Assembly: GCF_000276665.1 (NCBI RefSeq)
Contig: NW_004955466.1
Coordinates: 13,026,957 to 13,090,956 of the forward strand
DNA from: Chinchilla lanigera
Taxonomy: Eukaryota > Chordata > Mammalia > Rodentia > Chinchillidae
Direction: 5' to 3'
DNA length: 64,000 nt
Of the stretch, positions 12,801-26,584 are shown piece by piece. Under the pieces are notes generated by a model. That model was given only the letters and a program-made list of their open reading frames with translations. It was not told the DNA's origin and made no database searches. Positions within the stretch are counted from its first letter, which is position 1. Each line of letters starts with the position of its first letter. A program made the position numbers and the translations under genes.

Positions 12801-15800
12801 GTCACACTGTGGCGTTCTGTGTAATGACGAAGAATGTTGGCAGGAATCGCGGAGGCTGGAAAGCTTCAAGGTTTGTTCTCTGTGTACACATCCCTGTTGG
12901 GGTTTAAAGCTCTCTGTTGTTTTTCCATTTCTAGCCATCCTGACTGGTCAGGAGCAGGTAATAATTCACTCAGTACACTTCTACTTAAACTGACAAAAAT
13001 CTTACCTAACTGTCAGATTTCTGACTACTACCACGAAAATAAAGCATTGTTCTCAGAGTCATTGCAGTTCAGTCTTTTAAGAGCTATATTGGCAATTCAT
13101 GATTCCTGATTATCATTTGCTTTGAAGCAGCTGGATTTTTATAAGTTTAATGAACAATTATAGCCTTGTTGTGTGTTTTCTTCATACATTTATAAAAGCG
13201 TAGTATTTTTATTTTGCTGCCACAGTTCACCCTTTAGTCCTCCATCTGCCTCATCTGGTCTTCTCTGCTCGATGTTGTCCTTGTCACCACGTCCTCTGAC
13301 CTGAGCTCTGCTCTTTGGGGGTTTGACTTATTTCTGGGACAGCTGAGCTGCAGGATGCGAGGAGGGTTTCAGTCCAGAGAAGGCTGTGCTCGCATGGGTG
13401 TATCTCCGGGGTAAACCAGAGGCTGCAGTTTGCTGGGGATACGGGAAGTTCCTTCCTGGGGTGAGGCCAGGGGATTTGGGCCTATTTGCTGTGGCAAATA
13501 GCAGAAGCATCTAATTTGGAGGAGAGAAGTTAGTCTTGTCTGAGTAATAATAGGGTTGGAGAGTCTGTGGGCTTGTCTACATTGAGTCAGAGGGACAGCT
13601 AGTTTGTCAAGGACTAATAAATAGCAAAACAGAACAAAACAAACCCCCCAGCCCCGACACACATAAAGCAGTGAATTGATGAGTGGGATAACTCCGATGG
13701 TCTGCTTTAGCTTCTCCTCCTTCCTGTTTTTTTCTGTTTTTCATCGCACCCCCACCCCCGGGATTATTTGTATATCCTCCTAACCTGTGTATATTTACTA
13801 TCTCTCTATATATAAAGCTTTAGCTTGACTCATTAGAAATAGAAATCCTGGATCCCTTAGTGATTTCTCTTAATAGATGAAAACTTCCTTGATGACTTAC
13901 TAAAATCTATTGATTTGGTAGATTTTCAAAGAATAAATGCTTTAAGTATTTCTTGGGAGACTTTGTAAATAATCTTGTATTTCAGTGAGTTAAAACCTCT
14001 GAAAAGAGCTTTTTGTTACAAAGTGTTAATCTTTGTACTCATTCAAGACCCTTATTATATATTATTTGAAAATTTCTCCCTTTGCCTTATCTAGCAAATC
14101 AACCCATTTCCTTAGCACAGTGTGTACTATGCCGATTGTTTTCTGGTGTGTGTAGGTTTCTCTGTGGAGCAGTCTGCTTACACTAGAATGTGCAGCTGGG
14201 GAGCTTTCTTTGCACGGAATTTTTTAGGAGTGGAGCTTAATAATACACTTTATTAGGGATGAAGCCCACAGCTGTAGTTCCCGGGACTGGGCTTCCCTCT
14301 GAGGTCCTTGTTTCTTAATAATAGTGTCTCTTCTCCAAGGATTGTAACTATACATATTTTATAAATACATGAAAGTATAGTTCATATATTCTTCAAGAAG
14401 TAAAGCCTGCAGGGTTCTGAGTTTGTGATGAACTGGAGATTTCTGTTGAAGGCAGTGATGGTTAGTACAAGGTTTCTCCTTTTATCACTGTGAAATCACT
14501 TGCCTTTCACAACTTTATCCAGAAAGAATAATATGAAAAGAAAATGCCACAACCAGACTGTCCACGTGAGCAGGGCAATCCCGAGGCAGGCAGCACTGGG
14601 CTCTGCTCATTGCTCTTACCTATGACCTTAGTGGAGAGCTTGGCTGCTAACACGCGCCCAGCCCTCTTCCATGACACCACCTCTAGGAGAAAAACCAAGA
14701 CCAAACCCCAGCAAGAGCAAGGAGCGTTCTAAGGACCTCTTGTTATAGTACTGGTCACTTAGTTTAACTATTATTAAATGAATTGTGGAGGGATACTGAG
14801 GGAAACATTGTCTGTGGAATTTTTAGAGAAAGGATGAGAATGTTTCATGGAAGAGATAGGTGGTTTCAGAATCATGTGTGAAATTGTGATATTTCCCCAG
14901 TTGAGCTCCTTGCCCCTAAAGGGGCACGTGGTCTCCATTTCCCTCTTCTTCGTACACTTCTTCCTGATTAGTTTCTCCTGTACCCTGACTCCTTGATTTA
15001 CCCAATGTTCAGCCAAAATTTTATTTCCATACAGTGTATACAAGACTATATTTTCTTTGCTCTGTGAGGAATTTTCTTTGCTTTTCTCAGGCTCCAAGAA
15101 GTAGGCTTGTTTGTTTTTTTGGTTTTTTTTTTTTTTTAACATCTTTATTGAAATAAAATTTACATGTTATATCTACCTATTGTAAATATAGTTGGGTGAG
15201 TTTGATGAATCTATGTAGCTTTTTAGCCATCACTACCATAGTTTTAGCACATATCTATCACCCCTACCCCTCTGGCCCATTTGTGGTCATGTCTGCTTTC
15301 CCCCTCCAGCCTCAAGCCACCTCTGGTCTTTTTGCCTCTATAAGATTTACTTTGTTTAAACAATACATATAAACAGGCACAATTTGAAATATAGTGATCC
15401 TAATTGCTTTGTTTTCCATGACTGCTTGTTTTAATATTTGAATTATCAAAATGAAAAATCTCTGTAAATTACTTTGAAGCAATTTTAGAGCTTAAATAAA
15501 CTGGTCTCTCAAAATGACTTTCAAATTAGTTTGTGTTCCATTCTGTTTCCATCTTTCATCAACTGCACTTTATTTTCCTTTTTACTGAGCAGAGCATCTA
15601 AATGAATATGAATAGTTGGAACAAAGAGGGGGCAGAAGCAAGCCAGCCGCTCTGTGTCTCAGGAAGTACTGTGTGCTATCCAGGCATGGGGTCTGTGAGA
15701 TGCACTGTAGATTCAAGCATAGACAGGGAAACTGCACCTAGCTTCCAGAAGAAACCAATATAGTTTAATCTTTAAACATTGTTGAACACTGTGTTCTACA

Positions 15801-18800
15801 GTTTCCTTCCCATTTTTCCTCCCTTCCAGCTTCCCTACCTTCCTTGTTTGCCTCTTACCTTGCTTGTTTGCATTCCTGCCGTGTCAGATCTTACTTTAGG
15901 GACTGGCAGTTAATGCAGAGATGAACAGAACAGAGCTCCTGTCCAGGGAACAAGTCCAACCTGGGCGCCAGACATGCCACTAGCAACCGTAACCACGTGA
16001 TAAATGCCACAAGGTAGAGGTGCTGCCCATCCCAAGAAAGTCGGGATAGGCTTCCTGGAGGGAGTGGGTGTGTCTTGGAGAAGGCTGGATGAGTAGGACT
16101 TGCTCTTTTGACCCGGTGGGAGGACTCTGGAAAAGGACAGCGTGTGCAAAGTTTCAGAAGCTTCCTGCGTGGGAGCCTACGTGCTGGAAGATGCTGCAGT
16201 TGCAGGAGGTAGAGAGGTGGGTGGGCCAAGAAGGACCTTCAACTGCTGTGGAATCTGGACTTTATCCTGAAAAGGATGGGGATGGTGGAAGCTTTGTATC
16301 ATCTTGTCTTCCTGGCTGGATTATAAATTCCTTGAAACCAGGGTGTGTTACTTATCTGTGTGTTCTTTGTAATATCTGGGCTGGCCCTGGAGTGGGCAGG
16401 AGAGTGAGTAGGTGTTGATGGAGCTCTTAAAGCTGTGCTAATCTCTTAGTCTAGCATGCTTGGTTTAGCCACATTATTAAAAAAGTGAGTCAGAGCAGAT
16501 ACAGTTTTGGAATGGAAGGGTGAGGATCTTATTACATCTTGGACATTGCATCTCAGCACTCCTGTATTAAATTATTAGCTAACTTAACGTGTGTCACTGC
16601 TTGCCCAGAATCCACAGGTGACCTCTGATCACTCTGAGGATAATGACCAAAGTGGAGTCACTTCCCCAGCTGCCATTCAGTGGCTCTGTGCTGTTTACCT
16701 GTTCATTGTATTTATTGTTAAGCTCTCACTTCACTTTCCTGAAGTGAAGTGAAAAAGCTTCCCTGTCCCATCTTTGCCTCAAAACTCAGCTTTGAGTGTG
16801 TGCTCACCCCTCCGCAAGTGTGATCATTTGATTTTCCTTCATCTCTTCATGAAACTGTGATAGCTTTTTGTCCCCTGAACCTTTCTCAGTGATTGCTATC
16901 ATATGGTAGATACTCATCAAAAATTGCTTTTGGTTGCATGAATGAATCCTTGAGGTAACTGTCAGGAATATATTATTGTTTTGTCTTCTGATGAAGAAAT
17001 TGAAGTTCAGAGGTGAAGTCACTTGTCCAAGGTTGCACAGATGATTAGAGCCAGACCTAAAAGTCAGGGCTGTCTGCTCTTTCTGCTCACAGACACTCTG
17101 TGGATGGTGACACTTTGCATCTGCATCAGCGATGTGATTCTACTGCTTTGATCAGCTGACAATCAGCAGTGTGGTGGTGAAGAACGTGGGCTCTGTGTAC
17201 AGTCCAGACTCAAGTTCTTTCTGTACTGTTTACTAACTTTGTTACCTTGAACAAGCTACTTAATCTATGACTGTTTTCAGGAAAAGGGAATAATATTACC
17301 GAGAGGACTGTTATGAAGATTGAAATAAATAAATCCATATAAAACTCTACTGTTAATATACAGAAAATGCTCAGTATCTAACAAATAGTTAGATCTTACT
17401 ATCTAACAAATAGTATATCTAACAAATAGTAACAAACACACAAATTGTGCTTTCTGTCTCTCACAAATCAAACACCTTTTCCCCAAGCTATGCAATACAT
17501 TACTGAGCTGTTTGATTAATTGACCTGATTGTTGCAAAGTGATTTATGTCACCTTTATTTTCCCCATTTCTCAATAGATGACAGGACATGTGACTTACAG
17601 GAAATTTAAAAAGGAAGAAAGGCAGGACAATAATTACTTCGCATGTACAATAGCTGCATGTCAAAATTCTAACATGTTAAATATGTTCCCTCATAATAGA
17701 ATTTTCTGTAAAGGTCTTTTGTTCCTTCCTCAGTTGTTAATTGTTGAAATCCTTACTAGCTAGGTGGTTTTGCAGGGAGGGGCAGGGGATTGTGGCTGAG
17801 ATGTAATTGTGTGAATGTGTTTATAATTTAATGGCTCTTAAAAGAAAATAGCAACTGATTTGTATTCAGATGATGAGAGAAATAGCAATATAGTTACCAC
17901 CTGTGCCAGACATTACTACATATTTAGTTGATGCTGCCAATCCTTATAGGAGAATGACAAGTCCATTATGGAGTTAGAGACTTAATGAGACTCAGAAATT
18001 CCCTGGGGAAGCTGGCATGTGCTAGGCTCTGGAGATGCAGCTGTTAATGAGATAGGGTGTAAGGGGATAACTAGAAGCAAGCCTAGCAAAGTAAGTTGGC
18101 CCACTGGGAAATGGCTAATTAAGTTTTCAGGTGAGGTAGAAGTAATGAAGTTCTTGGAAATAGGAACTCAAAATAGCATAGGTACTCTATTGTCAAGACA
18201 GTGACTTTAAAATATGTTGTCTGGGCAAGCAGCATCAGCAATGCCTTCAGAACTTAATAGAAATACCTCCTCCCACCTCGTCAGTGCTGAACACTGGGCG
18301 CTTGAAGCCTTCCTGGTGTTTTGGTGCTTGCTGAAGTCTGAGAACCCCTGCATCAAGAGAATTTAAGCTGTGCTGAGCAGGAAAGACTGGAGCAGTACGG
18401 AGGCACCATGAGAAGCCATGCCAGAAGCCGTGGGAGAGGTGCTAGGGCATAAATAATGTTAGGTGGGTTCACTGGGAACACTACAGAAGGAAAATGAAGA
18501 CCTTGTCAGGAAGGTGTAATAGCACCTCAGCGCTAAACAGTGTCAGAGTATAAGATATGGAGCCAGCATTCTGTATGTGCCTGTCTACAGGATAGCACAA
18601 CTGCAGAAGCTCACAGAAGCCCCTCCCGGAGAAGGCCTACTCCCCAGGGACTGAAATCCTTTTATACCTTAATTTACAGCTTTTATGTCTTACCCACACA
18701 CACCAATCTACTGCCTTCAACTAAATAACTTTGCCAGTGGGAATGAAAATGTACCAGATGCTCAATACCAATAATAACATTGACTGTAGATTGAGTTCCT

Positions 18801-21800
18801 ATTAAATAAGAGCTTCTATGTAAGCACTTCGTAACTGTTCTCTTACTTTGCCATTCATCAGTTATAAATGTCTAAAATTACTTTCCTTTAGTGTAGAATC
18901 TAAGGTGTACAACCCTATAAAATTAATGTTTCTAAAACTGATCTGAAAGACTGAGTCTGGACTCTGGAATCAGACAGCTCTGGGCTTAAAACCTGGCTTT
19001 ATGACGTAATAGGTACATAATCCTGAGCAAGTGATTTACCCAATCTCAGCCTAAATTTCCCCAGTACTATTCAGCAGGATTGTTTTACACTGAGAATGTA
19101 ATAATGAGTGGGCCTCATAGGGTCAGTGTGAGAAATAAATGGGAAAATCCCTGCATGTAAAACATTAGGAAATGTAAGTTGGAGTTTGTGGCAGTGACAA
19201 ATGTCACACCCTTGTTCAAAACATCACTGACTCATCTCATTCAAGAAGAGACTCCTTAGTTTGGCACTTAGGTTCTCTGCCTACTTATCATGCCCCACTG
19301 CTCAAACCTGGTAATCCTCTGCATATCTCAGTGCTTTAGCTGAGCTGGCCGTGGTGACCCTGATGTCCCAGGTCTCTGACCATAGCCTGGTCTTTGTTTC
19401 TCTTGCTCTGTTAGTCACCTTATTGTCACTATAACAAAATGCTGAAGGAGATTAACTTATAAATAGAAAAGAGTTATTTTGGCTCAGAGTTGTAGAGATT
19501 CCAGTTCATGATCTTTTGGCCCCATCTTGGGATCTGTGGCAAGACAGCATCATGGCAGGAATGTGTGGCAGAGTGAAACCACTGACTGTACGGCAGGAAG
19601 CAGAAAGAAGGAGCCAGGGCCTCACAGTTCCCAGTGGGGCTATGCTGCAGGTGGTCTAAAGATTACACCATGGCCTCAGATGCATCATCCTCCTCATAGT
19701 CCCACTTTGGGGAGCAGGCCTGTAGCATAGAGACCTTTGGGGTCATTCAGCATCTAAACTGTAGCAGTTCCTCCCCTTCCCATGATGTCCAGGTCCTCCA
19801 GGGCCCAGCCTGAACGTGTTTGTGAAGCCATAGCCAGGGAACCTTCATCTTTAATGTGATTAATTCTATACGTATGCATCTCAGTGGACCCCGTACAGCA
19901 ATAGCTCAGGAGGTTTCTGTCCCAGCTGGGCCCACACCCCCCCAATCTTCAGCACTTCCAGGGCCATGCTGCGTTGAACACCTGGCCCCTCACCAGGACG
20001 TGCTATCTTAATGGTAGTCACATGCATTCAACACAGCTTTGGTCTTTTTCAGATTTACTTAAATGTATGTGTTGGACTTTCTTTCTTCTCTCCCTGATGA
20101 TACTGATAACATTCTATGTAGGAGTACCATGTAGTCTATGAAATACTAATTATTTTCTTTCTTTCAGGATGAACTTGACCTTACAGACAAACACAGGGAA
20201 GCCATGTTTGCACTGCCAGCTGAGAAAAAGTGGCAAATATATTGCAGCAAGAAAAAGGTAAGCTATCATTGTGATTATTATTGACTGAAAAATTGGTTTT
20301 TGATTCCATTAGTTCTCCCTTTTTACCACTGGAACTCAGCTCTTTATCGTATGTAAACCAGATTGAAAGTATCATGTTGTAGCCTTGGTATTATAGGTGG
20401 CAAAGTGTTACCCCTTGGATGTTGTTTCCTTGGGCTCCCTGGCACCTATAACCATTATTGCTCATTACGTATGACTGAGACCCCAATAGCATTGGTTTAC
20501 AGGAGATAGAGGTGTCCCCTTAGCCCTCTGTGACCACCTTCTAGCATCTTTACATTTGGAGATCTCGAAGGTGTGACCTTGTCCTCATGGCCCAAGTGGT
20601 TCTCCAGCCATTTCACAGTATACATAGAAGCTGGAAAAAAGGGAGTGAGGACACAGCCCCCGCCGCTTCTCAGGAATTACTTACCCGCCACCCCTCCCAT
20701 TGCACTGTTAGGAATATGCTACACCCTGCTGCAAAAACAGAGTCTTTATTTGGATTGGTCACTTAAAAGCTGAGATTCATTTTCCTTGGGAGACAGGGAG
20801 AATGGGCATGGGGCCCCGAAGAAACCAAAAGCTCTAACTCCCTAGCATCTGTGCCACACACTGTCACTCGGCGCATTGCACCTCTAGAAAGAAAGCTCAC
20901 TCTCTCTTCTCCTAACACCGTGTCAGATCCTCACACCCAGTTTTTTGAACTAATCCTGTTCGTAGCCACCTTTTGCCACTTTTCCTTTGTTTCCCAGAGA
21001 AACTTCAAAGCAAATAGGTACACAGGAAGGGCAGACTTAAGAGAAGTGCCACCTCTCCCTCACAGGCAGCAGACACTCAGATTAATCACTGCAGGCCTAG
21101 GGAAGCAGTAACAACTGATAATAACCTGGTATGTTTTTAAGACCTCAGCGTCAGTTGGTGGAACCTTCTCTTCAGTGTCAGTATGTGCTTTGGTACCTCT
21201 GCATGCCCACCCAGCTGTCGCCTGGCACCTCTGCCCTCGCTGGGCCATACCTGTCCCCAGGAGCACTTTCCATTCCTCAGTGCAGGCACTCGGAACCTGC
21301 ATGCGGTCTCTCCACCTGTCCCTAGGCCTCTGGCTCTGAGACACAGTGTCAGGCTCACCTTTGCAACTCTAGCATCTGGCATTTTGAGATGATTTTGAAA
21401 TGCATGTATGCTGACTGGACCGATGTATTGTCAGTAGTGTTATACTGAATACTGTCCGAAAAAACGTGTCTGCGCAGTGGTAATTGGTAAAAGTGTGTGT
21501 CAGATTTGGCTCCAGTGGCCTCCACTAAGAGATGTGTCCTGCTGTAATCTCTCATTATGATCACTGAGCTGCTCTAAGATCAAACTAAAGTCTGAAGGGT
21601 CCTTATCCAGTAGCCAGCAGTAAAATGCCTTTGTCCATCAGTGTGTTGCCCTGTCCTTCTCTGCTCTCTTCCTCTCTCTCTGTCTCTCTCTGGATATGTC
21701 TCACCAATCAGAAACACTGCTTGAACAGATTGTCGTGGCCCAAGAAACATATGTAATACACTGGGATGGAATTTTAAAATTAAAATACAATGTGTTTTTT

Positions 21801-24800
21801 CAGTCCTGACACTAATGGTACTGCCTGGTCTTTGGGAACAAGGGATCTTGTTCCCAAATCCTCCAGTGCCTGTGTATATAGAGGACATTGTCTATTTTGG
21901 CTCATCTTAATGCCGATTTTTTTTCCCTCAAAATTAGTAAATAATGTAAAGTAGGGATTGAGAATATGCACCAGAGGAAAGGAAGGGGCATGAAAATGGG
22001 AGCAGCTTATTAGGGGGAAATTTTTCTTCTTTCCTAGATTTTATTACACCCATGACAGCAATTGAAAGTCAGTCATGGAAACTACTGCCCCTCACATCAG
22101 AGAAGGCAAACCCTGGAGAAGAGTGATGACCTCAGGCTTGCAGCTGTTGCTCATTTTTCAAGTTGCAGCTAATCAGATCCCCTTGCAAGCCTGGTCTCAA
22201 GCATACATAATGGGGTTGGCTTTTTGTAGGAGAAGGGATATGGATGTGGCCAGTGCTCTAAGAATCCCATTCTTCGATGGATGGGCCCTTCATGGTGGTA
22301 TGCCAGATTGCACAGATGTTGGTGAAGGTGCTTCTGCTAGCCTCATTCCAGCAGCTTGGATTCCTTACATGACTTAGCAGTGGCATGGCTGAGTGGGAAA
22401 ACCATTTTAACTCTTTAGGGAATCCTGTGGATCTGTAGATCTGTCTTGCTTTAAAATGAATGGTAGCATTCTTGACTCAGGATTTTCTTGATTAGAGCTT
22501 CACACAGTGTTAAAACCATCCATGCCTGTGGTCTGCAACTGAACTTGTAGGGTACTGAAATAAACTGAGAAATGTATAAGGACTACAAAGACACAAAACC
22601 TAGCCAGGGAAGGGTATGATGTTCACCTCTGCAGATAGTATGGTGTCCTGAGGGACAGTTTCTCCATTCTCAGAGCAGAGCAGCGTGGTGGCCATTTGGT
22701 ATTAAGAGATTATTTTCCTCGGGATATCAACTATAAAACTTTCTCCAATCAGGCTTATCACCAACAAGCCAAACCACATCCATTTCTCAGGCTGGGGGAA
22801 AGCTACATCCACGGCCCCTTCCAATTTTCCGTCTTTCAAGATTAGAACCCAGGACATTGCAGACATTCTCCCACATAGTGAAGCTGTAAAGTAAGGGTCC
22901 TTTGCAGCCAACAGAAACAAACCGTGGGAGCTGGTGAAAGCAGGCTCTCTGTAAAAGTGAACAGAAGTTGTGGAAGCAAGCAAGACAGGGCCTGTGCGCA
23001 GGGCCAAGCTTTTTCTCAGCCAACTGCCTCTTTCCCATCCGACAGACACTTGAGACACAGCAGCCACTATCAGCTTAAAACTGTGTGTTCATTTACAAAA
23101 CTTCTGCGTCTAAGTCTCTGCTTGAAAACTCAGTCCCAGAGCCAAAATTAAAGCAGCAAAAGTATTTCTGGGCTAAAATTATTGGAAGAAAATTAATCGG
23201 AATTTCGCCCAATTCAGAAATCTAGGCAGACTCGGAGAGGGGTGCTGTGGCCTTGCTGCAAGCCCAAACCCATCTGTACGTCACTGGGCCGGCCGGTCAG
23301 CGCTGGGTCTTCATCGACAGCAACCTGTTAGCGAATTTTAAACTCTTAGGGAAGATCCAAAAAAGGTCCTGTTGTTTGGGTTGGGGTATTTTTGAATAGG
23401 AAATGTTTGTGGTTCTTATCTTTAAAGGTAATTCCCTTTTTAGTTCCAATCACAACATACTGTTTTGTTTAAATGAGGTTTTTCCCAGTCTCCAGCCAGA
23501 AACTGCATCTGTTAACAATCTTTTGGATTTTAAACTGAAGCTTTTTAAACAATGAACCATCTGACCACGAAAGGCATCTGGCCACACTGTATTTACTTAT
23601 TGTTAACATGATTTTTAAATCCTGGGAAAAGTAAGGAGTCGGTCTTCAGAGAGGTGCAGATAAAGTGTGTGTACTGCCTTGTGCCAGCAGCAAGCTTATC
23701 AGCACAGGAAGACATTTTCTTTAATTGCTGTTCTTCCCAGGAGCCAGTATATTAGTTCTGTCCCTTATAAATATCCAGAAGATTCTTTTACCCTTTCGTG
23801 GGCTTTAGAGTTTGTAGAAGCAGCAAGTGGGGCTATAGATGCTGTTAGCTCTAGTGACATCAGATGTCTGAGGGAGGATCAGGATTTGGTGACTATGCCT
23901 AATTCTTCCGCCTTTATTTCTGATCTCTAAAGCCAAAGCTTAAGAAAATAATATTACATTCTTCATTTTATATTCTGTATGTTCTGAGAGCTACTTTGGA
24001 GAAGGTGGATTTCCACTCTCCTGCTGAGTGTGTGTTTGATTCTAGCTAAAGTAAATCACTCAAGAATCTTGCCTCTCTTGGATATAGTTCAGCTGTTGTG
24101 TTTTCTGCAAACTGCTGATCTGGTGCTGGTCCCACCACCTTTTGAAGACATCTAGGGAAAGTGACTAAAAATTGAGCTAGTAGTTTTCCTCTTACTTGGT
24201 TTGTGTATCCTAATTCGATCAGTTCCACGCTGCTCCCCACCAAAGGGACTTCTTGCCCCACAAACGTGCACATGAAGGTGAAAGCCATGGTTCTTTCAGC
24301 TCTTTGAGCGTGGGGCCCTACTGTGTTTGGAGTGTAGGGAGCCAGCAAATTGATCAAAACATAATTTAGAGAATATATGCCTAGGCAATGGAATTAAAAA
24401 CAAAAGATACCTTCAGTTTTCTCCACAATCGTCAACAAACCAGCTGGAAAATGAAGAGGTGAGTGGAGACATTAATCCTCTAACTACTTCCAGTATCCTG
24501 CTGAGAAGCTGCTGTGGTCGTGCTGGGAGATAGCAAGGGCTGGCATTTGGCCTGAGTATTTTAGAGTGAACATAAGTTAGATATCCTTTTCTTTCTTCTA
24601 CTGTGTTTGCTTAAATACATAGTAGAGTGAGCATTGGTTTGACAGGTGTCTACTCTGCTAGATAGCAAGAAATTTTTTTTCAGTGATGGGGATCAAATCC
24701 AAGGTCTCACACATGCTAAGCAAGTGCACTACCACTGAGCTACACCCCCACCCTCTTAGAAGCACCTGATTTGGTCTCCTATCACAGAGTTGTCAACCTG

Positions 24801-26542
24801 GAAATGAATTCAGATTGGCATTTGTGCTCTTAAATGATAAGGGCTTTTAAAAATGGCAGAAGCCCTCCTGATAGAAATGAAATATACCTGTCCTCTCTCT
24901 GCCTTTCTAAGGAATATGTGAGGGATGCCCAGGAGCACCTCCAGACTCTGCAGGCTCAGAAAAACTGTCTTATCTACATCATCCCTGCACTGAGAGATGA
25001 AGCCCTGTGTATAATCTCTCACTTAAGCAATAAGAAATAGCAAACTTTGAGTATCTGGTGTTTCACTCAACCAAGTGGTGCAGTCGGTCAAGAGCAGGTT
25101 GGTGTGTGATTTACAAGTTGTATACTGAATGTCTTCTCTAGGAAAGACTCTTGGCCCAGTTCTGAAGATGATTAAACAAATAAGGCAAGTTTCCTGGGAA
25201 GGATGGCTCTAGTAGGAGAAGCAGTAAAACCAAATGATTGTCAAGTCTTGTCATAAGTGCCATAATAGGGAAACGGGCTCTGGGGCACAGAGGAAGGGGT
25301 AAATGAGGCGACTGTTCCTCAACCACTTTGACCACCTGCCTGTTACGCCAGTGAGTGCTGATGTCACACTTTATCCCGTCACCTAGAAACTGGCTCTTTT
25401 CAGTGTTTGAGCTATGTTCACATGTACTGTTTTCTTTTCCTTCTCATCTATATTTTGTTCTATGTCTTTTGCCCTTGCTTAAATAGCCATATTTAGGCTC
25501 TAGACCTTATGATTGTTACTAAACATAGTTTGTAAGGTTGTCAGGAAATCTGTTAGAGGCTTCATTTGAAAACCGAAGACACGCTATGAGGAAAACAAAA
25601 GTAACTGAGGTTTGTTCAGCCTGAACACAAGAAAGCCAGATGGAAACTCCAGCACAGGCTGGTGTTCAGTAGGTGTGTCCCAGCAAGGCTGTGTTATTAC
25701 TACAACATTACCAGCTTCCAACCTGACTCTCCCAATAAAAACCACACCACCACCTGTGCCTTCCCACAGGAGCCCACCCATCTTTCCCATGACTCAGAGG
25801 GCGGGCCAGTCACTGGCGCATCAGGGGACTCCAGGTCCTGGTTCCACTCTGCCTCAGTGGTTCTCACTCACTGATGGCCATACTTTGCTGCTGACTAAAT
25901 ATTTTGAACATTAATCTAAGTATGAGGTACTGACTGATCTACAGATAGTGATGAGAGCCATTGTGCGATATACAGAACTTGCAGTACTCCCCTTCTAGAA
26001 AGTGATCAGGATGCAGAGAGAGAATGGCAGTGAGAGTGTTCTTCACAGTTTAGTCTCTAAAAAACAATGAGGATGTGGTAAACAACTTGAAAGAGAATGA
26101 TTATGTTATGGTTCAGGGCCACCACAGTGTCTCACAGTGAAAAGTGTTTCTAAAGAAATTTTAATGACACAAAAATGTGACCAAAGAATTTGGTAACAAA
26201 GTGTTTCCAAAGAATTTTAATGACATTACCACTGCTCAGTGGGTAATGTCAAGGTTAAAAAAAGAAGACGATATCAAACTGTGTAACTAATGTGATCACA
26301 AGTTTGCTATAGTGTATATATAGATAGGTGAACAAACTGCTGTAGGTATGATCATGGGTGATGTACTTTGATTTAGTTTTTTCTTTTATACATATATTTC
26401 CCATCTTGCTACAGTGCATTTATCTCCCTTTTACCTTGAAATAACTTAATGTTGACTGTAAAGATAAAATGGCTTTATTTAAAATTTACATGATTTTCTT
26501 TTATCCACCAGGCTTTAGAGAAGCAAGACCATTAGGTGATCT

Positions 26543-26584
<42 letters not shown>

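Larger units (their letters stand above)
2347..20167 (+). other. DAAM1: DAAM1 intron 2 (17.8 kb)
   Basis: Bounded by GTGAGT at 2347 and TTTCAG at 20167. It holds B1 SINEs (3131-3283, 6638-6780), ID SINEs (8832-8930, 10430-10561, 11344-11451), old L1 (5505-6345, 15125-15410), and L2, MIR and MER5 relics, plus two TG tracts. Between these lie AT-rich stretches with no gene or RNA I can support (notably 4020-5500, 8150-8815, 8950-10420, 12000-15100 and 17430-18210). The short ORFs here have no recognisable protein similarity. Confidence 0.93.

Noticed and set aside
22075..22377. 100-codon plus-strand ORF with a good start context
   Set aside because: It lies deep in intron 3, has no recognised domain, no nearby promoter or poly(A) signal, and is of a length expected by chance in 64 kb.
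24046..24357. 103-codon minus-strand ORF in intron 3
   Set aside because: No family resemblance was recognised and no flanking gene signals were seen. It could be a retroelement scrap but cannot be supported.
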